From NCBI GenBank assembly GCA_009787745.1, contig WQST01000012.1, forward strand, positions 1 through 25,227: a stretch of 25,227 nucleotides of DNA, written 5' to 3'. Origin of the DNA: Lachnospiraceae bacterium. Its GTDB lineage: Bacteria > Bacillota > Clostridia > Lachnospirales > Lachnospiraceae. This document shows, in pieces, positions 16,828 through 23,594 of this stretch (positions are counted from its first letter, which is position 1; each line of letters starts with the position of its first letter). The notes beneath the pieces were generated by a model. The model did not search any database, was not told where the DNA came from, and saw only the letters and a list, made by a program, of their open reading frames with translations. The position numbers and the translations under genes were made by a program.

Positions 16828-17724
16828 ATGGCAAAAGTTTCTTTGTGTATAACCGCATATAATGAAATGACAGCATACAAGCTGCTTGAATCAATCGAAA
16901 AACAAACCTTCACTGATTTTGAGGTTATTATTACCGATGATTCCGAAAACGATAACATCAAAAATCTCGTCGCTGATAAAGCATATATCAAATACTATAA
17001 AAATGAAAAACGGCTGGGCGCAACCGCTAATTATAACGAAGCTATCAAGAAAAGCACCGGTGAATATATTAAGTCAATTCATTTTGACGACTGGTTTTCG
17101 GATGAGGATTCGCTTAAGTCCTTCGTCGATATGCTTGATGAAAATCCGGACGCCGTCCTTGCTTTTTCAGGCACAAGGCAATGCCATCCCGACCACTCCT
17201 ATGAGCGTTTTATAAGTGACGACGACCTTAAACTGCTCAAAGCAGACTTTCGCAATCTTTTTCTGGGTAATACCATCGGCGGACCCAGTGCCGTGATGTT
17301 TCGCCGCCCCCAAAATGGTGAACCGCTTCCGCTATATGATGAAAATATTTTACTGGGAAATGACACTGAATATTGGATGCAGCTTCTTAATACCAATCCA
17401 AATTTCGTCGCCGGCAAAAAAGCGCTCGTTTGTATCGGCGTTGATACCGACCGCACTTCCGTTACCCGAACATACCGTGAAGATTCCGATCGTGTCGCCC
17501 GTGAACATGCTTATATGTATGAGAAATATAATTTAAAGGGATTCCCTGAGTATAGGGCAAAGCTAATAAAAGTTTTTCTCGAAGCCGATAAGCCATACCG
17601 CACGATTAAACCATACGGCATTAGTTCTTCAATATACCGGAAAGCGCAGATAAGACGATTCTTCGGTAAAGTTAAATGGAAAATTACTCATTTTAGCCTT
17701 TTAGGAATTATGAAGCGGTCATAG
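16828..17724 (+). CDS. GT2 family glycosyltransferase, lone rightward gene
   Basis: 298 residues beginning MAKVSLCITAYNEMTAYKLL. GT-A motifs are IITDDSEND (34-42), GATANYNEAIKKSTGEYI (64-81), and the acidic metal-binding segment HFDDWF (85-90). GGPSAVMFRR and LGNDTEYWMQLL follow in the acceptor half. The frame is open upstream to an ATG at 16774, but that one lies before the predicted transcription start and adds 18 residues foreign to the family. The ATG at 16828 has GGGG five to six bases upstream. It is the only gene in its unit, set between two leftward operons, and its last 37 bases overlap the end of the convergent GT2 gene. The inserted orientation hints at later acquisition, though base composition looks like that of its neighbours. 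Confidence 0.88.
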   Translation: MAKVSLCITAYNEMTAYKLLESIEKQTFTDFEVIITDDSENDNIKNLVADKAYIKYYKNEKRLGATANYNEAIKKSTGEYIKSIHFDDWFSDEDSLKSFVDMLDENPDAVLAFSGTRQCHPDHSYERFISDDDLKLLKADFRNLFLGNTIGGPSAVMFRRPQNGEPLPLYDENILLGNDTEYWMQLLNTNPNFVAGKKALVCIGVDTDRTSVTRTYREDSDRVAREHAYMYEKYNLKGFPEYRAKLIKVFLEADKPYRTIKPYGISSSIYRKAQIRRFFGKVKWKITHFSLLGIMKRS

Positions 17725-18698
17725 AGTTTTACTAAAGCGAAATATAAGTTCGGCGATAAGAGGAACATTTTCATTCTGGCATTATCGCCGATTTTGACCC
17801 ATTTATTGCGATATACCGATTTGATTAGTTTTTTATCAGCCCTTATTATGCGGGATAATCTGCGCCCATATTCGTTTTGACGCCAATTCTTAAAATCAAT
17901 AAAATAAAAAAGCATCCGCCGATAAAAGCTATATGCGGCTTTATCCGACAGTTCTTCATATCCTTTTTTCTTTAAAAACTCAATTTGCTCTTTCCAGATG
18001 AAAACTTCATTATTTAAGCGTCTGTCCCCGATTTTTTTGTTCATTATGCTATCATCCCGATCAGTCACATAATTATAGAAGGCTTTGTCCAGATAAACAA
18101 CGCGGCTTGCCCGGCATAACGCCGATGTTGTAAACATAATATCTTCCGAGGTTTTACCAACAGCAAAACTAAGCCCGCAGACAATCTCGCGGGAGAATAA
18201 TTTACTCCAAACCGCCGGCATGATTTTATATTTATCATCTTCACTGATAAATATATTAAGCGCTTCTGTACGGGAAAAATTATTTGTCTCCCCGCTTGTA
18301 ACAATATTCGATAATATATTTCCGTCACTATCAACCTGACGATAACGGCAAACAGCTATTTGCCCATGATTTTCTGTTAACGCCCAAATCATTGACTCAT
18401 ACATATCCGAATCAATAAAATCATCACCATCAACGAAACCGACGAAATCGCCTGTCATCAATTCCATTCCCGCATTGCGGGCATCGGAAAGGCCGCCGTT
18501 TGCTTTATGGATAACCTTTATGCGCTCATCCCCTGCGGCATACTCGTCACATATCATTCCGCTTTGATCCGCCGAGCCGTCATTTACCAAGATAATTTCC
18601 AGCTCCCGATAGGTTTGGTTTATTACCGAATCAAGGCACCTTTTTAGGTATGGTTCGATATTGTATATTGCTATTATTACCGAGATTTTATATTGCAT
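17688..18698 (-). CDS. GT2 family glycosyltransferase
   Basis: 336 residues with a typical N-terminal GT2 domain: ISVIIAIYNIEPYLKRCLDS (5-24), IILVNDGSAD (35-44), GGLSDARNAGMELMTGDF (68-85) and DGDD (90-93), which binds the metal-nucleotide complex. TSEDIMFTTSAL carries the ED motif. The basic C-terminus resembles that of the GT2 enzyme at 7077-8090. GGAAGG stands 5 bases before the ATG at 18698. The gene is last in the leftward trio with the asparagine-synthase-like gene and the GT11 fucosyltransferase gene, 21 bases after the latter. Its 3' end overlaps the convergent GT2 gene by 37 bases. The sugar specificity is not readable. Confidence 0.93.
   Translation of the reverse strand: MQYKISVIIAIYNIEPYLKRCLDSVINQTYRELEIILVNDGSADQSGMICDEYAAGDERIKVIHKANGGLSDARNAGMELMTGDFVGFVDGDDFIDSDMYESMIWALTENHGQIAVCRYRQVDSDGNILSNIVTSGETNNFSRTEALNIFISEDDKYKIMPAVWSKLFSREIVCGLSFAVGKTSEDIMFTTSALCRASRVVYLDKAFYNYVTDRDDSIMNKKIGDRRLNNEVFIWKEQIEFLKKKGYEELSDKAAYSFYRRMLFYFIDFKNWRQNEYGRRLSRIIRADKKLIKSVYRNKWVKIGDNARMKMFLLSPNLYFALVKLYDRFIIPKRLK
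17750..17795 (+). terminator. Candidate rho-independent terminator of the rightward GT2 gene
   Basis: A perfect 10-base inverted repeat, TCGGCGATAA (17750-17759) and TTATCGCCGA (17782-17791), with a 22-base loop, followed by TTTT. It lies 25 bases after the rightward GT2 stop, inside the coding end of the opposing GT2 gene. The loop is long and the T-tract short, so it may be a chance repeat. Confidence 0.35.
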
Positions 18699-18719
18699 AA
18701 AAACCTTCCGACATTCCCA

Positions 18720-19643
18720 TTACAAAAGCTTTCCGTCAGCCGATATCTTAATCATATTGTCAGTGAAAATATCATGGCATTCCTTATTATTAAACCACCT
18801 GTCGGGAGCGACAATGACCTTATCAGGATTTTCATTCAAGTAAGCACCCCACCAACTGAAACTGGAATTGGCGACAATATGATGCTTACATTTAGACATC
18901 AGCATCATATCAAGAAAACCTGTATATTCGTTGGTTTCCTCAATCAGGCAGAATTTATCATCAAGCTCGGTCTGACCCGGTTTGATATAACGTTTTTCAA
19001 GCCAACCTTTCGCCCATTTGATTTCATTACTGAAAATATAAAATATTGCGTCAGGGCGTCTGGCTCGCATATAGGCAATCGCCGTTTCATAATAGTCGTC
19101 CGTGCAAATCCCGCCATGTGTTTCGTAAGCCATCAGATAATCTCCGCGGCGAATATGGACACTGATCGCATCAGAATTTTCAATCATATACTGATAAGCG
19201 CCAATATGCTGTTCTAAATCATCAGGTAACTGCATTTTTACCCGATCAGGGAACGTGAAGTTTTTTCTGATTGTTGCTTCTATATCTTTAAAATATTTTT
19301 CCGTTTGAAAATACCCCGTCAGATAAGCAGGATCATGTTCTAATAGATTTGCATCAAAATTAGAATCCTTCTCTCGGATTTCAAGCGATTTACGCCCGCG
19401 TAATTTTCGGCGGATTCGATGGCTTAATTTAAGCGAACCATCGGTATGCCCGATGATTTCCTCCCATGTCGCCCGCGGATAGTCAATTCCGAAAACCGAC
19501 AGCATAATCGGGCGGGCCTTATCACTGCGATATTCATTGATATCGTCGAATTTAACTTCTTTACCCTGCGCGATAAGTTTAAGATATAAAGCGTACTGGA
19601 ACATTTGATTGCCGAGGCCGCCGCTCATTTGGATGATAACCAT
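18720..19643 (-). CDS. Alpha-1,2-fucosyltransferase (GT11)
   Basis: 307 residues, the usual length for bacterial GT11 enzymes (FutC/WbsJ type), which transfer L-fucose from GDP-fucose in alpha-1,2 linkage. All family blocks are present: IIQMSGGLGNQMFQYALY (3-20), GYFQTEKYF (110-118), the GDP-fucose-binding HIRRGDY (163-169), YIFSNEIKWAKGWL (202-215), and NSSFSWWGAYL (259-269). It should act at the cytoplasmic face on lipid-linked repeat units. TAGGAG lies 6 bases before the ATG at 19643. The gene lies between the asparagine-synthase-like gene (10-base gap) and a GT2 gene. No GDP-fucose synthesis genes are in the window. A related GT11 gene begins at 215 on the same strand. Confidence 0.93.
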   Translation of the reverse strand: MVIIQMSGGLGNQMFQYALYLKLIAQGKEVKFDDINEYRSDKARPIMLSVFGIDYPRATWEEIIGHTDGSLKLSHRIRRKLRGRKSLEIREKDSNFDANLLEHDPAYLTGYFQTEKYFKDIEATIRKNFTFPDRVKMQLPDDLEQHIGAYQYMIENSDAISVHIRRGDYLMAYETHGGICTDDYYETAIAYMRARRPDAIFYIFSNEIKWAKGWLEKRYIKPGQTELDDKFCLIEETNEYTGFLDMMLMSKCKHHIVANSSFSWWGAYLNENPDKVIVAPDRWFNNKECHDIFTDNMIKISADGKLL

Positions 19644-19653
19644 TAATGTACTC

Positions 19654-21531
19654 CTAACTATTTACTTCCTGACACATCCACTGTTGAAAAATTAATATAT
19701 ACCATATCTGCGGGATAAAAACATTATTTTCGATGAAATTATTCCAGATTAGGCGGACAATATCAGGATTCAAAATCCCTTGTTTTACTAATGTTTCACG
19801 GTCGATAAGCCGCTCCGCCCAAGCACGCAGTTCAGGTTCCTTCAGCCATTTATTAATCGGTATCGCAAAGCCTTGCTTAGGCCGCTCCATTAATTCTTTC
19901 GGAACATAACGATAAAGCACATCTCTAAGAATCAGTTTCCCGGCATTTTCATCACGTTTATATTCAATCGGCAAGCTAAAAGCAAACTCAATTATATCTT
20001 TATCAAGTAACGGCGCTCTCGTCTCCAGCGATACCGCCATTGCGGTTCGGTCAACTTTGACCAAAATATCATCCGGCGTATACATAAGCAAATCCATTAA
20101 TATCAGCTGATGATTCGGTTCCGTCAAAAAATGCGGTTCCAGTTCTGTGAATTTACAGGGGATATTTTTATCCGTTAAACTAATCTTACGGAAATTGGAA
20201 TCATAATCCATTGAATTAATATATAACTCCCCCACGCTTTTCATATTAAGTAGCTTTGCCCTGATACGGTTCCGCCGGCTTAGAGGAATCGGACCGTTTA
20301 GTAATATCTTACTTAAGGGGCCCCGAAGCGGATACGGCAACATTCGTAGTTTACGGTATGCCCGTTCTACCGAGCGATATGAATTGTAACCGCAAAAAAG
20401 TTCATCCCCGGCATCGCCGCTTAGAGAAACGGTTACATGCTCACGGGTCATTTTACTGACCAGATACGTCGGTATCTGTGATGAATCGGCGAACGGTTCG
20501 CCAAACATGCCGCTTATCATCGGAATAATCGCTTTGGCATCGTCTTCGCTGATATAGTACTCTGTATGGTCTAACCCGAGATGAGCCGCAATTTTTTTCG
20601 CATGAACCGCTTCATCATTAACACCGGGCAAGCCAATCGTATAGCTTTTGACTTGCTCAGTCAATTGCGATTGCATTACCGAAGCTATTGTGCTTGAATC
20701 AATTCCCGCTGATAAAAAGACGCCGACAGGAACATCCGCTACCATTTGCTCACGGATAACATCTTTTAACATTCTGTCAAGTTCATCCGCCGCGTCCATC
20801 CGACTGCCTTTAAATAAATTCGTTTGCCCGTAGAGGGCGATTTCTTTCATCGACCAGTATGGGTAAGTAGTTATCTCATTAAAAGGCGTTTTTATTTCAA
20901 GAATCATTCCGGCATCAAGCTTGTTGATTCCTTGATAAATAGAATAAGGTGCAGGGATATAGCCATAAATGAAATATAATGAAAGGACTTCCTTATTAAT
21001 GGGCTGATTGAAATCATCAAGGGCTTTAATGGCGTTAAGGTCAGAAGCAAATACGAATGTTTGGTTAACAAAACCATAATAAAGAGGTTTTTCGCCGACG
21101 CGGTCGCGGGCTAAGAACAGTGTTTTTTCTTTTAGGTCATAAAGCGCAATAGCAAACATTCCTTTACTCATTTTAAGCGCTTCTTTTAAACCGTATGCTT
21201 CAATAGCCGCCAGTATTATTTCGGTATCGGACGTTCCCTTGAAACCGTTTACTTTATTTTCCCTTATTAGTCTATCGGCAATTTTTTTGTGATTATATAT
21301 TTCACCGTTATAAGATATAATATAGCGGCCGCTTGCCGATTTCATCGGTTGGGCTCCGCTTGCGGTAAGATCTATGATTTTTAGACGCCGATGCGCAAAA
21401 ACGACATCTTTGTTCTCACTCATCCAAACGCCGCCTTCATCAGGGCCGCGATGAATCATCGCCTCCTGCATGGCAGTGATGTTTTTTTCAATATCGCCCT
21501 TAAAATTTAGCAAACCTGCTATACCGCACAT
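19654..21531 (-). CDS. asnB: Glutamine-hydrolysing asparagine synthase family amidotransferase
   Basis: 625 residues, the full AsnB length. The N-terminal glutaminase domain starts MCGIAGLLNF with the nucleophile C2, then HRGPDEGG (27-34), R49, NGEIYNH (75-81) and GTSDTE (99-104). The synthetase domain has the pyrophosphate loop LSAGIDSS (273-280), with Ala where many members have Gly, and SLSGDAGDELFCGYNSYR near 372. It uses glutamine and ATP to form an amide through an adenylated carboxylate. Free aspartate is the textbook substrate. Its place as first gene of a unit with a fucosyltransferase and a GT2 gene suggests it may instead amidate a uronic acid or amino-acid substituent of the glycan, as proposed for similar proteins in other surface-glycan loci. 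AAAGG precedes the ATG at 21531. Confidence 0.9.
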   Translation of the reverse strand: MCGIAGLLNFKGDIEKNITAMQEAMIHRGPDEGGVWMSENKDVVFAHRRLKIIDLTASGAQPMKSASGRYIISYNGEIYNHKKIADRLIRENKVNGFKGTSDTEIILAAIEAYGLKEALKMSKGMFAIALYDLKEKTLFLARDRVGEKPLYYGFVNQTFVFASDLNAIKALDDFNQPINKEVLSLYFIYGYIPAPYSIYQGINKLDAGMILEIKTPFNEITTYPYWSMKEIALYGQTNLFKGSRMDAADELDRMLKDVIREQMVADVPVGVFLSAGIDSSTIASVMQSQLTEQVKSYTIGLPGVNDEAVHAKKIAAHLGLDHTEYYISEDDAKAIIPMISGMFGEPFADSSQIPTYLVSKMTREHVTVSLSGDAGDELFCGYNSYRSVERAYRKLRMLPYPLRGPLSKILLNGPIPLSRRNRIRAKLLNMKSVGELYINSMDYDSNFRKISLTDKNIPCKFTELEPHFLTEPNHQLILMDLLMYTPDDILVKVDRTAMAVSLETRAPLLDKDIIEFAFSLPIEYKRDENAGKLILRDVLYRYVPKELMERPKQGFAIPINKWLKEPELRAWAERLIDRETLVKQGILNPDIVRLIWNNFIENNVFIPQIWYILIFQQWMCQEVNS

Positions 21532-21579
21532 ATATAACCTTTTCTATCCAAACCGACATGTAAATACCTATTCTCATGT

Positions 21580-21608
21580 ATTGTACATAATTAACTTGAT
21601 TTTTGCAA
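21580..21608 (-). promoter_or_regulatory. Promoter of the leftward asnB-GT11-GT2 operon
   Basis: On the minus strand, TTGCAA (21608-21603, four of six matches) and TACAAT (21585-21580, five of six) are 17 bases apart. Transcription would start near 21573, giving a leader of about 42 bases with an AAAGG site before the asnB-like ATG. The -10 lies within a small palindrome, ATGTA-TTG-TACAT (21576-21588). The -35 lies inside the spacer of the opposing promoter. Confidence 0.52.
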
Positions 21609-21624
21609 TATCGTATTGTAAAAT
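21596..21624 (+). promoter_or_regulatory. Promoter of the rightward UbiA-SDR-GT-C operon
   Basis: TTGATT (21596-21601, four of six matches) and TAAAAT (21619-21624, five of six) are 17 bases apart. The predicted start is near 21631, only about three bases before the ATG at 21634, so the message would be nearly leaderless. The spacer holds a palindrome CAATA-TCG-TATTG (21606-21618). It overlaps the opposing promoter's -35 box. Confidence 0.52.
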
Positions 21625-21633
21625 TGGATAGCT

Positions 21634-22503
21634 ATGAATACGTATGAACCAAAGATTAAAACATATTTCAAGTTAATCCGCCCCAAGCATTGGTTGAAGA
21701 ATATTGTGGTTTTTGTTCCGCTAATTTATGCGAACAATTTGACCAAACCTGATTTACTTTTCATGACCATTCGGTGCTTTATTTCATTTTGTTTGATTTC
21801 ATCTGCCGTCTATATTATTAATGATTTAGTTGACGCCCCAAAAGATAAGCTGCACCCCATTAAAAAGCTGCGCCCTCTTGCCGCCGGTCTCATAAATCCG
21901 AAATATGCGGTTATCACCGCGGTTATTTTAGCTGTCTGCGGATTTAGCGGTGCTTTCTTCGGATACCCTGATTATATGGTTTTTATTTTTACGGTCGTTT
22001 ATTTTGCCTTAATAACCGCTTATTCATTTGTTCTAAAAAATTACTCGATTATTGATTGTTTTACTATTGCGGCAGGATTTATTTTAAGGATCTATGCGGG
22101 GGCCGCCGCCGGCTTAAGCCCTGTTTCGGAATGGTTGTTCCTGACTATTGTGGCGGTTTCTTTATTTATGGCTTTCGGAAAAAGGCGCGGGGAAATGATG
22201 CAGATTGGCGGCACTAATGCTACGCGAAGTGTTTTATCTAATTATGATATGAATGTTTTAAGCGGAATCCTTTTTGTTTGTGCCGGGTTGTCAATCGTTT
22301 TTTATGCTTTATGGGCAATGGCGAACACTTCGCTAATGATATATACCGTACCGCTTGTTATCTTTATAATTTTCCGCTACTTGATGATTATTCATTTGAA
22401 GCAAGCGCATGGCGACCCTGTCACGACTTTATTAAGCGACCGCGGGCTTTTGATTTCGGCGATATTATTTGGTATAATGAGTATGATTTTAATTTATGGT
22501 TAA
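21634..22503 (+). CDS. UbiA-family polyprenyl-phosphate phosphoribosyltransferase-like protein
   Basis: 289 residues, about 8-9 membrane helices. The first aspartate-rich motif is NDLVDAPKDKLHP (63-75, N63, D64, D67, D71), followed by KKLRPLAAG. The second region is YSFVLKNYSIIDCFTIAAGF (130-149, D141). This pattern, with RPKHWLKN at 16-23, resembles decaprenyl-phosphate phosphoribosyltransferases (Rv3806c type), which move 5-phosphoribose from PRPP to a polyprenyl phosphate, more than quinone or heme prenyltransferases. It begins a rightward operon with an SDR and a GT-C gene, suggesting production and use of a lipid-linked pentose. No convincing Shine-Dalgarno precedes the ATG (only GGA at 21626-21628), and the predicted promoter leaves almost no leader. 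UbiA family membership is sure; the substrate is inferred. Confidence 0.82.
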   Translation: MNTYEPKIKTYFKLIRPKHWLKNIVVFVPLIYANNLTKPDLLFMTIRCFISFCLISSAVYIINDLVDAPKDKLHPIKKLRPLAAGLINPKYAVITAVILAVCGFSGAFFGYPDYMVFIFTVVYFALITAYSFVLKNYSIIDCFTIAAGFILRIYAGAAAGLSPVSEWLFLTIVAVSLFMAFGKRRGEMMQIGGTNATRSVLSNYDMNVLSGILFVCAGLSIVFYALWAMANTSLMIYTVPLVIFIIFRYLMIIHLKQAHGDPVTTLLSDRGLLISAILFGIMSMILIYG

Positions 22504-22521
22504 ATCGGACAAGGAGAAGAT

Positions 22522-23577
22522 ATGGCAAAATATTTTATAACGGGCGGCGCAGGCTTTTTGGGAATTAACTTGATTCGCTATCTTTTGGACGAGGGGCATA
22601 CGGCTGTCTCGTTTGATATCGAAGAAGATTTCGACTATCCTGAGAAAGGAGACGCGCGTGTCATAGTTTACAGCGGCAAAAAAAGCGATATCCGCGATCT
22701 TGATTATCTGACCGAAGCAATGGCAGGAAGTGATATCGTTGTTCACACCGCCGCCGCATTGCCTTTGTATTCTCCCGAAGATATTCATACGACAGATATT
22801 GACGGAAGCTTAAACGTCTTACTTGCCGCCAAGAAAAACAATATCCGCCGTGTTATTCAGGTTTCATCAACCGCTGTGTACGGCATTCCTGACCACCATC
22901 CGCTTGTGGAAACTGATAAATTAATCGGGGTCGGCCCGTATGGGGTTGCCAAAATCGAAGCCGAGAATGTTTGTGCGAAATTCCGTGAGGAAGGAATGAT
23001 TGTTCCGATTATTCGCCCTAAATCTTTTATCGGGCCGGAGCGGTTGGGCGCTTTCGTTTTGCTGTATGATTGGGCGCAGGACGGGCGCGGTTTCCCGATG
23101 ATTGGGAATGGGAAAAACCGCTATCAATTATTGGATGTTTATGATTTATGTACCGCTATTTACTTATGCGCGACTTTACCTGACCATATCGTAAATGATG
23201 TCTTTAATGTCGGCGCGGAGGAGTTTGCGACAATGCGTGAAGATTGGCAGGCCGTATTAGACAGAGCAGGATTCGGCAAAAAAATCGTTCCCTTTCCGAA
23301 AAAGCCGATTATTTTTACTTTGCGGATTTTAGAGGCTTTAAAACTGTCGCCGCTTTATAAGTGGATATATGAAACGGCATCGGAAGATTCTTTTGTTTCG
23401 ATTGACAAAGCCAAAAATGTGCTTGGCTGGCAGCCGCGTTATTCGAATCAGGAAGCGCTATTGCGTAATTACGAGTGGTATTTGGAAAATCAGGCGAAGT
23501 TCAAAAGTACTTCGGGTGTGTCTCACCGCGTACCGTGGAAGCAAGGTATTTTGTCACTGGCGAAGAAGTTTTTTTAG
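22522..23577 (+). CDS. Extended SDR, NAD(P)-dependent epimerase/dehydratase/reductase
   Basis: 351 residues. The Rossmann fold begins FITGGAGFLG (5-14, GxxGxxG). VSSTAVYG (114-121) supplies the catalytic Ser/Thr, and the YxxxK pair is Y140-K144 in GPYGVAKIEAE. The C-terminal half (RPKSFIGPERLGAFVLLYDW, then YQLLDVYDLCTAIYL and DVFNVGAEEF) has the substrate-pocket features of GalE-like and 3beta-HSD-like extended SDRs. AAGGAG stands 5 bases before the ATG. It lies 18 bases after the UbiA-like gene and 17 before the GT-C gene. In mycobacterial decaprenyl-phosphate arabinose synthesis an SDR (DprE2) works after a UbiA enzyme and an oxidase (DprE1). No DprE1-like gene is seen here, so this SDR may act on a lipid-linked pentose or on a nucleotide sugar. 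Confidence 0.85.
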   Translation: MAKYFITGGAGFLGINLIRYLLDEGHTAVSFDIEEDFDYPEKGDARVIVYSGKKSDIRDLDYLTEAMAGSDIVVHTAAALPLYSPEDIHTTDIDGSLNVLLAAKKNNIRRVIQVSSTAVYGIPDHHPLVETDKLIGVGPYGVAKIEAENVCAKFREEGMIVPIIRPKSFIGPERLGAFVLLYDWAQDGRGFPMIGNGKNRYQLLDVYDLCTAIYLCATLPDHIVNDVFNVGAEEFATMREDWQAVLDRAGFGKKIVPFPKKPIIFTLRILEALKLSPLYKWIYETASEDSFVSIDKAKNVLGWQPRYSNQEALLRNYEWYLENQAKFKSTSGVSHRVPWKQGILSLAKKFF

Positions 23578-23594
23578 GATATATGGGGATTAAA

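Noticed and set aside
18693..19217. Rightward open frame of 174 codons opposite the GT11 fucosyltransferase gene
   Set aside because: It lies wholly antisense to a complete, motif-rich GT11 gene and the end of its neighbour, has no recognisable domain or ribosome binding site, and arises from codon use on the other strand.
23475..23594. N-terminal extension of the final GT-C protein by 40 residues
   Set aside because: It overlaps the end of the SDR coding region in another frame; the ATG at 23595, with GGGG before it, lies correctly after the SDR stop.
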